From the NCBI GenBank assembly GCA_944325685.1, contig CALVBC010000022.1:1-53148 (forward strand): a stretch of DNA of 53,148 bases, written 5' to 3'. The translations under genes were made by a program, and so were the position numbers. Positions 23,761-30,772 of this stretch are shown here, piece by piece. Under the pieces are notes generated by a model that saw only the letters and a program-made list of their open reading frames with translations, had not been told where the DNA came from and did no database searches. Source of the stretch: an uncultured Erysipelotrichaceae bacterium (GTDB lineage: Bacteria; Bacillota_I; Bacilli_A; Erysipelotrichales; Erysipelotrichaceae). Numbering within the stretch: the first letter of the stretch is position 1; the number at the start of each line of letters is the position of its first letter.

Positions 23761-25173
23761 ATGAATAATAATGAAAGTGAACCGAGAGGGTTAAAGAAGA
23801 GCTTACATCTAATCTACGTCTATGCCATTGCGGCAGGGGCGATCTTCACCTTCATCGGTTATTGGGATTCGGTATTCTATGAGTATTGTGGGGCAGGTAC
23901 TTTCTTAGCCTTTGCCCTAATGACATTACTCATCTTGCCGATCGCAGCGGTCTATTGTGAGCTAGCGCCACTATTCCCAAAGGCTGGTGGCGAGCTCATA
24001 TACAACACGGTCGGTATCAATAAGCATGTCGGTTTCTTTACATCTTGGCTGATCATGGCGGCTTGGATCGCCGTACCACCATCAGCGGTCATGGCGATCG
24101 TCACATGGTTATTCCACGTCTTCCATATCGAAAGCACCTTCATGGTCGTTGAGATCGTCGCCTTAGTATCACTGATCGGTTATTGCCTACTCAGTTTACA
24201 AAATGTTGAGATAGCAGGTAAGATCCAACTAGGAATGCTGGTATTTGCGATCATCGGTTGTTTAGTAGCTACTGTCGCCTTCATGTTTTCAGGCGTATGG
24301 AGCTTCGATAACTTCAAAGATTTCTTCTATTCACAGCTTGATCCGCACTTTGGCATCCCAGCTTGGATCATCGGTATGGCTATGCTCATAACACCATTCT
24401 TCGGTTTTGAGACAGTGCCACAGATGGTCGAAGAGGGTGACTTCCCGATCAAGGATTCTAATAAAGCGATCCTTGGTTCGATCTTGACTTGTGGTATCAT
24501 CTACGTCATCTTCTTCTTTGGTTTAGGTGGTATGCCCGTCAAAGATCTAGTGGCTGAAGGTGGAGCTGCTACCGGTGGTTTCTTAGCGATCACGATGATG
24601 GAGCAATTAGGTGGCGGATGGAATGTATTTGCTGTTATCTTCGGTATAGCTGCTATCCTATGTGCGATCGGTACTTGTCTATTAGGCTTCTGGTTATCGA
24701 CAGTCAGATTATTATATGCAATGGGTGAAAATAACTTCTTGCCTAAGATCTTCACCAAGGTCAACAAGCACCAACAACCGATATTACCGAATATCTTATT
24801 ATTAGTTATCTCACTCATCTTCTTGATCATGCAGAATGCCGGTACATTCATGAATGACTTCTTCAACCTCATGTCATTTGGTTGTGCATGTGCATATGCG
24901 ATCACGATGATCTCGGCGATGCGTATCCACAAAAAGCATCCGGAATGGAAATCGCCATATAAATTAAAGGGTGGCAATGTCATGCGGATCTTTGCGCTTA
25001 TCATCGCGATCGTCATCGCCTTCTTCTGTACACTTGGTCAAAGTGTTGGATCGTGGATATCCTTTGCGATCTATCTAGGCGTTGGCGTCATATTATGGTT
25101 ATGGATGGTGTTAGTCCATTGGAAGAAACATTCAGTTGAGATCGAAACACCATCAGGTATAGAAAAGTATTAG
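23761..25173 (+). CDS. APC-superfamily permease, tandem paralogue
   Basis: A 470-aa protein very similar to the preceding permease over its whole length. Identical blocks include TPFFGFETVPQMVEEGDFPIK (one residue changed), NKHQQP, and FFNLMSFGCACAYAITMIS. It starts 2 nt after the previous stop with no clear own ribosome binding site, so translation is probably coupled. The differences cluster in the loops after helices 3, 4 and 7. The pair looks like a recent duplication with possible specialisation or hetero-oligomer formation. Confidence 0.87.
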   Translation: MNNNESEPRGLKKSLHLIYVYAIAAGAIFTFIGYWDSVFYEYCGAGTFLAFALMTLLILPIAAVYCELAPLFPKAGGELIYNTVGINKHVGFFTSWLIMAAWIAVPPSAVMAIVTWLFHVFHIESTFMVVEIVALVSLIGYCLLSLQNVEIAGKIQLGMLVFAIIGCLVATVAFMFSGVWSFDNFKDFFYSQLDPHFGIPAWIIGMAMLITPFFGFETVPQMVEEGDFPIKDSNKAILGSILTCGIIYVIFFFGLGGMPVKDLVAEGGAATGGFLAITMMEQLGGGWNVFAVIFGIAAILCAIGTCLLGFWLSTVRLLYAMGENNFLPKIFTKVNKHQQPILPNILLLVISLIFLIMQNAGTFMNDFFNLMSFGCACAYAITMISAMRIHKKHPEWKSPYKLKGGNVMRIFALIIAIVIAFFCTLGQSVGSWISFAIYLGVGVILWLWMVLVHWKKHSVEIETPSGIEKY

Positions 25174-25194
25174 TCTTTAAGGAGGAATTAAAAA

Positions 25195-25992
25195 ATGGCT
25201 AAATTAGAAGGAAAGGTAGCTCTTATCACTGGTGCTGCTGCAGGACTAGGTGAAGGTATTGCTACAGTATATGCATCATATGGTGCAAAATTATGTATGG
25301 TCGACTTATCAAGTGATGTCGAAAAGACAGCGGAAAAACTAAGGAAGGAATACGGTGCTGAGATCATCACTTATGTCGGTAATGTCGCTGATCGTGCTCA
25401 AATGGATGAAGCAGCTAAAAAGACAGTCGAAGCTTTCGGTGAATTAAATATCGCTTGTTGTAATGCTGGCGTATGCCGTTTAGCACCATTTGAAGAGATG
25501 ACTGATGAAATGCGTGACTTCCATATCGATGTCAATATCAAAGGTGTATGGAACACATGTAAAGCTGTTATCCCATATATGTTAAAACAAGGCAAAGGCG
25601 CTATCGTCATCGCTAGTAGTGTCACTGGTGATATCGTTGCGGATGCTGGTGAAGCAGCTTACGCTATGACAAAGGCTGCATTAGTTGGTCTTACAAAATG
25701 TCTAGCTGTTGAATATGCCGACCGTAATATCCGTGTCAACTGTTCACAACTTGGTTATGCTCGTACACCAATGGTCGAAAAGATGGCTGTTGAATCAAAT
25801 CCAGAAGATCCAGAACAAGCTATCGCTGATATCGCTATCGGTGTCCCAATGAAGAGACTGGCAAAGCCTACTGAAGTCGGTGAATTATTTGCCTTCTTAG
25901 GCAGTGATGAATCAAGTTATCTAACCGGTTCACAGATCGTCATCGATGGTGGTTCAACACTTCCAGAGACGATGAGTATCGGTACTAACTAA
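25195..25992 (+). CDS. ucpA: Short-chain dehydrogenase UcpA
   Basis: A 265-aa NAD(P)-dependent SDR oxidoreductase. The cofactor motif is TGAAAGLGEGI, NAGVCRL replaces the common NNAG, and the catalytic set is Ser in SSVTGDIVAD plus YAMTK (Tyr and Lys). The final segment DGGSTLPETMS is diagnostic of the UcpA group as I remember it, along with DFHIDVNIKGVWN. Its substrate is unknown; E. coli UcpA is linked to furfural tolerance. AAGGAGG precedes the start. Its place behind two permeases suggests it acts on an imported compound. Confidence 0.88.
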   Translation: MAKLEGKVALITGAAAGLGEGIATVYASYGAKLCMVDLSSDVEKTAEKLRKEYGAEIITYVGNVADRAQMDEAAKKTVEAFGELNIACCNAGVCRLAPFEEMTDEMRDFHIDVNIKGVWNTCKAVIPYMLKQGKGAIVIASSVTGDIVADAGEAAYAMTKAALVGLTKCLAVEYADRNIRVNCSQLGYARTPMVEKMAVESNPEDPEQAIADIAIGVPMKRLAKPTEVGELFAFLGSDESSYLTGSQIVIDGGSTLPETMSIGTN

Positions 25993-26022
25993 TAACTAAT
26001 AAAGCTAATTTTCATAAAGTAT

Positions 26023-26048
26023 AGGGTATGCATCAAAAGGCATACCCT
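26023..26048. terminator. Bidirectional terminator between ucpA and the 26062 gene
   Basis: A perfect 9-bp stem (AGGGTATGC at 26023-26031, GCATACCCT at 26040-26048) with an 8-nt loop lies between convergent genes. Confidence 0.75.
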
Positions 26049-26061
26049 TTACACGTTTACA

Positions 26062-26247
26062 TCATTTAAAAATATCGAATAACTTTATATAGACGACGGT
26101 CAAAGCGATGGTAATGCAAGCTGGTCCGATCAAAACGCCTGCCCAGGCTGGATGTCCGAGGTTTAAAGTGAAGAAGTTGACATTGCACGCTAAGATAAAG
26201 ACAATGATGATATAAATGATCGATAGTACAACATGGTTAGAATTCAT
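26062..26247 (-). CDS. Unrecognised 61-aa membrane protein
   Basis: A small protein with two membrane helices (about 7-27 and 35-57) joined by a short NLGHPAWAG loop. No family is recognised. It starts 3 nt after the stop of the secreted-protein gene and is the last gene of a three-gene unit opposite the HTH-TPR regulator. An immunity or anchoring role for the secreted protein is possible, but this rests on position alone. Confidence 0.65.
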   Translation of the reverse strand: MNSNHVVLSIIYIIIVFILACNVNFFTLNLGHPAWAGVLIGPACITIALTVVYIKLFDIFK

Positions 26248-26250
26248 GAT

Positions 26251-26871
26251 CTAATTACCCCAATGGATTCTGTCAGAACAATAGAATGTTTTATATAGGC
26301 TATCTGTGTAAGAAGCGCTAAAAGTAACTTTAACAGATTCACCTACACCAATAGATACTCCTCCAGTAATCGTTACTGTAGCATATCGATAGAAATCTCC
26401 ATCCATCGTGTAGTATATGCAGTTGGGTGTTTCAAGATTGTAATAAATGGTACCAACATATCTATAACTTGCAATACCAGATTGTCTTTCTAGATTGACA
26501 TTTAAAACATTGACTATTTCACCGTGGTGACTACCTTCGTTAGTCTCACAATAGAAATGGATCATTGGTTTGTAGACTTGGGTTACAATAAGCATGTCAC
26601 TGACAGTACGATAGGTCTTGCTTTTAGCTGACAATGGATCGATGTTATTTTTCGCCATTGATCTAAAGAAAGATCTTTGTGCTACATCGATCGAAACACC
26701 TTCGTTTTTAGCATATTCAGCTACTAATTCATCAAAGGTCATTACCTCTGATACTATATTATGTTCGCCGGCGTTTAGATCGATCATTCCTTGTGTTTCG
26801 TCTGCTAATACACTACTTGAAGTAGATAATAACATCAAAACTACTATCAATATACTGAAAAATTTACGCAT
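26251..26871 (-). CDS. Unrecognised secreted protein
   Basis: A 206-aa protein with a clear Sec signal peptide (MRKFF, hydrophobic core, probable cleavage after SVLA at about residue 23). The mature part has a short helical region (40-75) and then a beta-rich domain with many Tyr, Thr and Ser residues (90-206) and two or three cysteines. It lacks an LPxTG motif or lipobox, so it is released or loosely bound. AAAGAGGAG precedes the ATG. It is the middle gene of the unit divergent from the regulator. It could be an effector, a bacteriocin-like protein or an adhesin, and I cannot choose. Confidence 0.7.
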   Translation of the reverse strand: MRKFFSILIVVLMLLSTSSSVLADETQGMIDLNAGEHNIVSEVMTFDELVAEYAKNEGVSIDVAQRSFFRSMAKNNIDPLSAKSKTYRTVSDMLIVTQVYKPMIHFYCETNEGSHHGEIVNVLNVNLERQSGIASYRYVGTIYYNLETPNCIYYTMDGDFYRYATVTITGGVSIGVGESVKVTFSASYTDSLYKTFYCSDRIHWGN

Positions 26872-26930
26872 TGTTTTTTCTCCTCTTTAACTAAATGCTT
26901 TGAGTGTAGTTTTTAGATGACCTTATTGGA

Positions 26931-27095
26931 TCAGTCTGTAGGCCACTTGATATTATTTAGATCAATATCTTCCTGATGGTCTTCTATCACATAGCCTTCA
27001 TCAATATGTTGATTATCAACATGATCTAAATATTGGTCACATATCGGGCATATGACATTGCCTAATAAGATCAAAGACAAGATAATGCCTTTCAT
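26931..27095 (-). CDS. 54-aa small exported or membrane-anchored peptide
   Basis: A short ORF with a strong AAGGAGGG ribosome binding site. It begins MKGIILSLILLGN, a hydrophobic N-terminus, then CPICDQ (Cys16 and Cys19), then a very acidic tail ending DLNNIKWPTD. It may be a signal-peptide-bearing pro-peptide or a small redox or metal-binding protein. It is the first gene of the operon divergent from an HTH-TPR regulator, the usual position for a cognate signal peptide or regulated effector. The ribosome binding site makes it likely to be real; the function is unknown. Confidence 0.6.
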   Translation of the reverse strand: MKGIILSLILLGNVICPICDQYLDHVDNQHIDEGYVIEDHQEDIDLNNIKWPTD

Positions 27096-27132
27096 ATTCC
27101 CTCCTTTTTGTTTGCTTTGTCGATGAACGTTC

Positions 27133-27276
27133 TTGACATGTTCATATTAGCACAAGTCATTTAACGAAAGTGGTACCAAGTGTTTTAGATAAAAACATGG
27201 CATTTTATCCTTATATTTCCAATGATCTTAAGAAAATGCATTTGGTACCACTATTTTGGTACCAATGTGTTAAAAT
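27133..27276. promoter_or_regulatory. Divergent promoter region with three TGGTACCA operator boxes
   Basis: The palindrome TGGTACCA occurs at 27171-27178, 27243-27250 and 27257-27264. Boxes 1 and 2 are inverted copies of a 14-mer (AGTGGTACCAARTG). On the minus strand, an extended -10 (TGC-TAATAT, hexamer 27144-27149) with no -35 has box 1 centred near -37. On the plus strand TGT-TAAAAT (27271-27276) lies 9 nt before the regulator ATG, with box 3 just upstream of the -10. Confidence 0.65.
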
Positions 27277-27285
27277 CAAATAGTT

Positions 27286-28512
27286 ATGAAGAAAGAATAC
27301 CAACTTATAACCGGCTTACTTATGAAGAAATATCGTAAGGAGAATGATGTTTCATTACGCGATCTAAGTGATATCTTAAGTATCGCTCACAGTCATTTGA
27401 GTAGGATGGAAAATGGTATCAGACCGATCCATGACAATATAGCTGACCATTTTTTAAGGGAGTCAGGATTGGGGATGTTTGATGAGGATGCTACTGATAA
27501 GTGCCGTTATTATTTTGATCGTTTTTATGATCTGATCGTCTTAAAAAAGATGGATGATTCGTATGATGTATTTCAAAAGATAATGAAAAATAAAACCAAG
27601 ATCAAAAAGACGATCTTACGTTATCATTACGATCTTTATGAGCTTGTCTATCGTTTGTATTTTGGTCTTGATGTAGATGGTGATCTGATCGATGATGTAT
27701 TAGCCAACAAAGAGTTTTATCTAGAAAACGATAGAAGGATCTTCTATGATACGCTCGGTCTCTACTATCGGAATAGTAAGATGATCGATGAATCGGAGCG
27801 TTGTTTTCAGATGGCGATGGACCATAATGATGGTTCTGTTCACTATGCGATGTCAGCATATCATATGACTCGGATCGCTTATATGAAGGGTGATCATCTT
27901 TTAGCATATAAATATGCCTACGAAGCACTTTTTATCTTTGAAAAGCAAAAGAACGAAGAGCGGATCAATCAATGCAAGATCGTCATCGGGATCATTTATC
28001 TTGCGATCAAAGATGATGATAAAGCTATAACCATCTTTTATGAGATCATCAAAGCGTATGAAGATCATCGATATTTTGATAGTATCGCTCTTGTGATCCA
28101 TAATTTAATACACTGTCTTATCAGGACAAGACGCCATAATGAAGTTGATGGTCTACTAGATAAACTTAAAGCCGATGATCTTAAGGATCTCGATGATGAG
28201 ACTTACATGCTCATCTTATATCATACCTTTATGATCGATGATATCGCTCGATTTGATAAGTGGTATGATAATGCACCTAAAGATGGTACATATCCATATT
28301 GTTTGATGGTCATTGAATTATTGAGGTCGATCATGGTCGATAAGATCGATCATATTGAAATAAAAAGAAGAGTAGCGATATTAAAAAGTCATGATATCGA
28401 TAAAGATATGATATCGCTCCTTGATCGTATGATGTTAAAGATATATCGTGATCACGGTTTAAAGGATGAAGAACTTAAACAATATGGTCTACTTTATGAT
28501 AAAGACTTATGA
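27286..28512 (+). CDS. HTH-TPR transcriptional regulator (Rgg/PlcR-like architecture)
   Basis: A 408-aa protein. Residues 1-70 are an XRE-type helix-turn-helix (SLRDLSDILSIAHSHLSRMENG). Residues about 90-400 are a helical repeat domain with TPR-like units (DESERCFQMAMDHND, HLLAYKYAYEALFIFEKQ, KAITIFYEIIKAYE). This is the architecture of peptide-responsive RRNPP regulators. It is divergent from the operon encoding a 54-aa exported peptide and shares operator boxes with it, suggesting direct control and autoregulation. A truncated paralogue lies at 42.4 kb. No peptide ligand is proven. Confidence 0.82.
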   Translation: MKKEYQLITGLLMKKYRKENDVSLRDLSDILSIAHSHLSRMENGIRPIHDNIADHFLRESGLGMFDEDATDKCRYYFDRFYDLIVLKKMDDSYDVFQKIMKNKTKIKKTILRYHYDLYELVYRLYFGLDVDGDLIDDVLANKEFYLENDRRIFYDTLGLYYRNSKMIDESERCFQMAMDHNDGSVHYAMSAYHMTRIAYMKGDHLLAYKYAYEALFIFEKQKNEERINQCKIVIGIIYLAIKDDDKAITIFYEIIKAYEDHRYFDSIALVIHNLIHCLIRTRRHNEVDGLLDKLKADDLKDLDDETYMLILYHTFMIDDIARFDKWYDNAPKDGTYPYCLMVIELLRSIMVDKIDHIEIKRRVAILKSHDIDKDMISLLDRMMLKIYRDHGLKDEELKQYGLLYDKDL

Positions 28513-28722
28513 TCACCATGCGTATTTACCACTTCTTATAAGTTCATCGATGTCTTTAAAGGCATTTTCGATCGCTTCTTGGTGGTATATCTCGTACATT
28601 CTAAAGATAATGTCGGTCAGACCTTTTTCATCAAGCATCTTTAATAAGTCACCTGTATCGATCTCTTTATAATATGCGTAGCTTTCTAAAAGATAGCAGA
28701 AAAAACTAAACTCTTTGTCCAT
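28513..28722 (-). CDS. DUF3791-like small protein
   Basis: A 69-aa helical protein. The pattern FCYLLESYAYYKEIDTGDLL ... GLTDIIFRMYEIYHQEA ... FKDIDELI matches the DUF3791 family as I remember it. In many gut Bacillota it lies beside a DUF3990 gene in a presumed toxin-antitoxin or abortive-infection module. I start at ATG 28722, which overlaps the preceding stop; the upstream GTG at 28734 adds four residues. It ends directly against the regulator's stop codon. Confidence 0.65.
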   Translation of the reverse strand: MDKEFSFFCYLLESYAYYKEIDTGDLLKMLDEKGLTDIIFRMYEIYHQEAIENAFKDIDELIRSGKYAW

Positions 28723-28723
28723 A

Positions 28724-28969
28724 TCATTTACCACTTAAATAAAGTGAGTTGCGTGGATCACCGGTAGCCACTTCGCTTTCCCATATATCAAATAGAGCTA
28801 AGCCACTGAAATACCACATTTTCATATCATCATCGAGAAGCATCTCATGTGTCTTAGAGTTTAGAAAAAGTCTAAGTGCATCCATCTTTGATATGGCACG
28901 ACTTTTAGCGATCAATCCAACTACTTCAGTATCTGTGTTTTGTAAGATAAATGGTTTGGTCCTATTCAT
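28724..28969 (-). CDS. Small DUF3791-module partner protein
   Basis: An 81-aa protein with the segment SKMDALRLFLNSKTHEMLLD followed by MWYFSGLALFDIWE. This S-K-T-x-x-x-L-x-D ... W-x-x-S pattern is typical of the short protein encoded between DUF3990 and DUF3791 genes. Its ATG overlaps the stop codon of the decayed DUF3990 reading frame, preserving the original gene order and coupling. AAGGAAG lies upstream. It was presumably part of the antitoxin or regulatory side; this is inference. Confidence 0.65.
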   Translation of the reverse strand: MNRTKPFILQNTDTEVVGLIAKSRAISKMDALRLFLNSKTHEMLLDDDMKMWYFSGLALFDIWESEVATGDPRNSLYLSGK

Positions 28970-29210
28970 AGATCTTCACTTCCTTAAGTTTTAAATGCTT
29001 TAAACCACTGTGTGTTGAAAAGACATATTGATCAGATAACTTTTGTGGTTTTAAGAGGATCAGTGTAGTTTCTTAATCGATCATACCACTGATGTATGCG
29101 TTTATGACAGGCATCGTATTATCATTGGCGACAGGGCCGATGATGATATCGTACTTGGTGCCATGATAGTCATTTGTACGATTTTTTACTTTAAAAAGAC
29201 AGTTCTGCAT
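28962..29210 (-). pseudogene. Decayed DUF3990 gene, C-terminal remnant
   Basis: On the minus strand one frame reads NRTNDYHGTKYDIIIGPVAN, then NTMPVINAYISGMID, an in-frame TAA at 29073-29075, and, in the same frame, ETTLILLKPQKLSDQYVFST ending at a TAG (28962-28964). YDIIIGPVANDNTM and SDQYVF are C-terminal hallmarks of DUF3990 proteins. The N-terminal half is missing, and further upstream codons do not resemble the family. So this is a truncated, nonsense-mutated copy. From here to the ATPase promoter I see only a G/C hairpin. Confidence 0.72.
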
Positions 29211-29317
29211 AGTACTACAGTAAGACCATATCCGAAGAAGATAAAGATATGGATAGATCGGTAAATAAGCATATTTCTGGTGTGTAAGCGGTTAGCTTTT
29301 TATGTAGCTCATTTTAT

Positions 29318-29342
29318 AGGGGGATTTTATTGTTGCCCCCCT
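29318..29342 (+). terminator. AGGGGG/CCCCCT hairpin before the ATPase operon
   Basis: AGGGGG (29318-29323) pairs with CCCCCT (29337-29342) around a 13-nt loop, followed by TTGATTTT. It probably insulates the operon from upstream transcription. Confidence 0.4.
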
Positions 29343-29370
29343 TTGATTTTCATCTTTTTAATGCTAGAAT
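29343..29370 (+). promoter_or_regulatory. V-type ATPase operon promoter
   Basis: TTGATT (29343-29348), a 16-nt spacer and TAGAAT (29365-29370). The first gene has AAAGGGGG 6 nt before its ATG. Confidence 0.65.
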
Positions 29371-29393
29371 AGGACAGTTAAAGGGGGCAGTAT

Positions 29394-29705
29394 ATGGAAC
29401 TTGAAGACGTTAAGAAACTTATTGCATTTGACAAAGAAACGATGCAGAAAGTAACTGATGTTTATGAGAAGAAGGCATCAGTCATCAAGGCGATCGCCAA
29501 GGAAAAAGATGAGATTGCTGATAGTACTTGGCAAGATGTAGAAAAGAAAGTCCAGGAAAGAAAAGCTGAACTTGATCAGAAGATCGCTCAAGATAAGGTC
29601 ATCAGTGAAAAAGAATATGCCCGGATGGCTAAAGCCATGGAAGATAAATTCAATAGTAAAAAAGCAGAATGGGAGCAGGTATTATTTGACAACAGTGTCA
29701 AATAG
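29394..29705 (+). CDS. V-type ATPase subunit G/H (NtpF-like) stalk protein
   Basis: A 103-aa, almost entirely coiled-coil protein rich in Lys, Glu and Ala. In Enterococcus-type operons the first gene (ntpF) encodes such a peripheral-stalk partner of subunit E. The sequence alone is low-complexity; its position as first gene of a complete ATPase operon supports the call. Confidence 0.7.
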   Translation: MELEDVKKLIAFDKETMQKVTDVYEKKASVIKAIAKEKDEIADSTWQDVEKKVQERKAELDQKIAQDKVISEKEYARMAKAMEDKFNSKKAEWEQVLFDNSVK

Positions 29706-29717
29706 TTTTCGTCGTAT

Positions 29718-30755
29718 ATGGATTCAGTATTAAACGCCATGACAACAAAGACCAAAGCGATCTACGCTAAGCGTCTTAAAGATACTGACTACAATAATCT
29801 CGTCCAAAAGAGATCGGTCGCTGAGATCGCCTCATATCTAAAGAATGAGACGTATTTTAAAGACAGTCTTGAAGGGATCAATGAGAAGGCTTTACACCGT
29901 GGTCAACTTGAGATCATCATCCGCAATGATTTGATCTTACGTATCTCGAAGATCTTGCGCTATGCTTTTGGTACTAATACATCAGGTATCTCAAAAGCGA
30001 TCGTCGTCCAATCAGAGATCAATATGATCATGACGGTCATCAGATCATTTGTCGTCAGAGATTATGACCAGATCGTTGCGAAGCTACCAGTCATCATCGA
30101 AAATCAGATATGCTTTGATATGAAGGCACTAGTTGCTTGTCGAAGTTTTGATGAGCTATTAGAGGTATTAAAGAATACACCATACTATAACTTAGTAAGT
30201 AAATATACACCAAAAAGCGATGACGACTTTGACTTCGTCGGTATCGAACAAGAACTACACCGTTTCTACTATGGCATGATGCAAAACTATGTCAGAGAGA
30301 GCTTCACTGGTGAAAGCAGGGAAGCGATCGAGCAACTATTCAATACCGAAGTCGAGTTAGACAATATATCGAAGATCTACCGTCTCAAGAAGTACTTTGG
30401 TGCCAGTCCTGATGTCATCAAGTCCTTGATCACACCGATCTATTCGCGTTTCTCTAAAAAAGAGATCGATGATATCATTGAGCACACTGATGCCGATCAT
30501 ATCTTTGACCGTTTGATGGCATCGAGTTATAAGAGCTATATCAAAGAAAGCAATTTCTTATATATCGAACATACGACCAAGATGATCAACTACAACATGG
30601 ATCGTCACCAGATCTTGTTCAGCAGTGATCCAAGGCTCGTATTATATGCCTATATGTCTTTGATGGGTATCGAGATCGAGAATATCATCGATATCATCGA
30701 GGGCGTTCGTTATAAAGTGCCGGTCGATCAGATCAAGCGCATGCTTATATATTAG
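29718..30755 (+). CDS. V-type ATPase subunit C (d subunit)
   Basis: A 345-aa helical protein that links the central shaft to the membrane rotor ring. The opening region MDSVLNAMTTKTKAIYAKRL, the VAEIASYLKNETYF segment, and the Tyr/Phe-rich helices fit the AtpC/NtpC family of V- and A-type ATPases. In most related operons this gene follows subunit E; here it comes before subunit I, a change of gene order. The start is 12 nt after the preceding stop. Confidence 0.85.
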   Translation: MDSVLNAMTTKTKAIYAKRLKDTDYNNLVQKRSVAEIASYLKNETYFKDSLEGINEKALHRGQLEIIIRNDLILRISKILRYAFGTNTSGISKAIVVQSEINMIMTVIRSFVVRDYDQIVAKLPVIIENQICFDMKALVACRSFDELLEVLKNTPYYNLVSKYTPKSDDDFDFVGIEQELHRFYYGMMQNYVRESFTGESREAIEQLFNTEVELDNISKIYRLKKYFGASPDVIKSLITPIYSRFSKKEIDDIIEHTDADHIFDRLMASSYKSYIKESNFLYIEHTTKMINYNMDRHQILFSSDPRLVLYAYMSLMGIEIENIIDIIEGVRYKVPVDQIKRMLIY

Positions 30756-30772
30756 GATAAGGGGGTAAGAAG

